From SVQP01 sp045606685 (lineage in GTDB: Bacteria > Bacillota > Clostridia > Oscillospirales > CAG-272): a DNA stretch of 7,456 nt. Made by a program: the position numbers and the translations under genes. The stretch's first letter is position 1. Every line of letters starts with the position of its first letter. The notes beneath the pieces were generated by a model. The model was not told the origin of the DNA. It searched no databases and worked only from the letters and a program-made list of their open reading frames with translations. The stretch covers positions 1 through 7,456 of the forward strand of contig JAZUSJ010000060.1 in assembly GCA_045606685.1 (NCBI GenBank), given 5' to 3'. Positions 6,884-7,456 of the stretch are shown piece after piece.

Positions 6884-7268
6884 GGTAATACCGATTCAGG
6901 ACAAGCCCACGCAGGAAAAATTCTGCCGCTTGTGCAATACCGAATACTTAGCTGAGGATTTTTGCTACAGCGTCTGGGACGAGGGCAAGTTCTCGGGCGT
7001 TTGCCAATTCAACATCTATGCCGATCACGGTGAGCTGCACACGCTGATCTCTCTGCCCGATGCAGATGCTTTTCAGGCTATGTTCACGGCCGGCAGAGCC
7101 GCGCTGAACTTTATTGACCTGTGCGACGTTCACTTGGCACATTTCACGGGCGAGGTGCAGGATGAGGTTCTGATCAAGGCAATCGGCTTCAAAAAGAACG
7201 AGGCGGGCATCTGGGAAATGGATCTGACAGGCTTTTTCACCGCGCCTTGCAAATGCAAAAGTGAATAA
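6876..7268 (+). CDS. Uncharacterised small protein, possibly GNAT-fold
   Basis: I do not recognise a named family. The 130-residue product is soluble, acidic overall, with no signal peptide or membrane segment. It contains seven cysteines, including FCRLC (C17, C20) near the start and PCKCK (C125, C127) at the very end. The middle (GVCQFNIY about 41-48; FQAMFTAGRAALNFI about 66-80) and the later LIKAIGFKKNEAGIWEMDL (99-117) resemble the strand-helix pattern and the final GF motif of GNAT acetyltransferases, but the acetyl-CoA loop (Q/RxxGxG/A) is not evident, so an inactive or divergent member is as likely as an enzyme. The start has an excellent AAGGAGAG (6861-6868) and overlaps rluB by 8 nt, so it is cotranscribed with, and probably translationally coupled to, rluB. 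A role near translation or redox/metal biology is only a guess. Confidence 0.75.
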   Translation: MFEVIPIQDKPTQEKFCRLCNTEYLAEDFCYSVWDEGKFSGVCQFNIYADHGELHTLISLPDADAFQAMFTAGRAALNFIDLCDVHLAHFTGEVQDEVLIKAIGFKKNEAGIWEMDLTGFFTAPCKCKSE

Positions 7269-7293
7269 ATCGCAAAAAAATTGACCGATATGA

Positions 7294-7322
7294 TTGACAA
7301 AAAGCGGAAAATCGTATAAAAT
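7294..7322 (+). promoter_or_regulatory. Sigma-A promoter for the last gene
   Basis: Perfect -35 TTGACA (7294-7299), 17-nt spacer, -10 TAAAAT (7317-7322), in an AT-rich stretch that contrasts with the surrounding coding DNA. An alternative -10 TATAAA (7315-7320) would give 15-nt spacing. It ends the rluB-containing unit's territory and starts a separate transcript; no hairpin-plus-T-run terminator is visible in 7269-7293, so read-through from upstream is possible. Confidence 0.75.
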
Positions 7323-7336
7323 AATACCATAATACC
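7321..7336 (+). repeat. Tandem duplicate of ATAATACC at the promoter
   Basis: Two perfect adjacent copies of the octamer ATAATACC (7321-7328 and 7329-7336), beginning inside the -10 hexamer and covering the expected transcription start. Could be slippage in AT-rich DNA or part of a protein-binding site; too short to decide. Confidence 0.5.
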
Positions 7337-7359
7337 AAAACAAAAAAAGGAGAATTATC

Positions 7360-7456
7360 ATGAAAAGATTACTCGCCATGATTCTTTGCACCCTGATGGT
7401 TGCCTCCTGCTTCGCGCTCTGCGCATTTGCCGCTGAGGAAACCACCGCAGAAGAAC
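7360..7456 (+). CDS. Secreted protein, N-terminus only (cut by window end)
   Basis: ATG with a strong AAAGGAG (7346-7352) 7 nt upstream and a sigma-A promoter before it. Only 32 residues are present: a signal peptide with basic MKR start, a hydrophobic core (about 4-24), and a probable signal peptidase I site after CAFA (A24), followed by an acidic, Thr/Glu-rich mature start AEETTAEE. A lipobox-like VASC (14-17) occurs inside the core, but hydrophobic residues continue after that Cys, so I favour a secreted or wall-associated protein over a lipoprotein. Nothing in the visible part identifies its function. It appears to be its own transcription unit, unrelated to the preceding cluster. Confidence 0.85.
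   Translation, partial: MKRLLAMILCTLMVASCFALCAFAAEETTAEE

Noticed and set aside
7246..7257. TTGC-AAAT-GCAA at the end of the Cys-pair protein gene as a terminator hairpin
   Set aside because: Four-base stem, AT-rich, inside coding sequence and followed by A-rich rather than T-rich sequence.
1..7456. Mobile element, phage, CRISPR or defence system
   Set aside because: All genes are conserved chromosomal housekeeping or sporulation-linked families on one strand with tight spacing; no transposase, integrase, regularly spaced repeats or long terminal inverted repeats were seen.

Overview
The window is an ordinary, compact chromosomal segment of a Gram-positive, probably spore-forming member of the Clostridia; an uncultured gut Oscillospiraceae-type genome with mid-range GC would fit, but that placement is inference. 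The evidence is the gene content and order: lysA, an M50 site-2 protease, scpA, scpB, a DUF2953 protein, ytfJ (gerW family), a D-Ala-D-Ala carboxypeptidase, rluB and a small uncharacterised protein. All are on the + strand, with tiny gaps or ATGA-type overlaps and good Shine-Dalgarno sequences.

Layout. Positions 1-96 are a short leader before lysA; no complete upstream gene is visible. Positions 97-2133 hold lysA and a membrane metalloprotease whose ribosome binding site overlaps the lysA stop codon. Positions 2146-3599 hold scpA and scpB (4-nt overlap), the two non-SMC subunits of the Smc-ScpAB condensin. Positions 3642-4921 hold a DUF2953 membrane protein and ytfJ, equivalent to the adjacent ytfI-ytfJ pair of Bacillus subtilis. 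A 61-nt gap (4922-4982) carries a sporulation-sigma-like promoter and a hairpin, followed by a secreted D-Ala-D-Ala carboxypeptidase (4983-6152), rluB (6149-6883, 4-nt overlap) and a Cys-containing small protein (6876-7268, 8-nt overlap). After it comes the clearest housekeeping promoter of the window (7294-7322), which starts a new unit encoding a secreted protein cut off by the window end.

Functional logic. The set mixes lysine/peptidoglycan precursor metabolism (lysA), wall trimming (carboxypeptidase), chromosome segregation (scpAB), 23S rRNA modification (rluB) and sporulation-associated functions (ytfJ, possibly the carboxypeptidase and M50 protease). The order resembles a fusion of two B. 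subtilis loci, scpAB-ypuI-dacB-spmAB-rluB and ytfIJ, with spmAB absent. I see no mobile element, CRISPR array, phage gene, complete RNA gene or obviously novel system. The most interesting points are the regulatory architecture in front of the carboxypeptidase gene and the unassigned Cys-pair protein after rluB.
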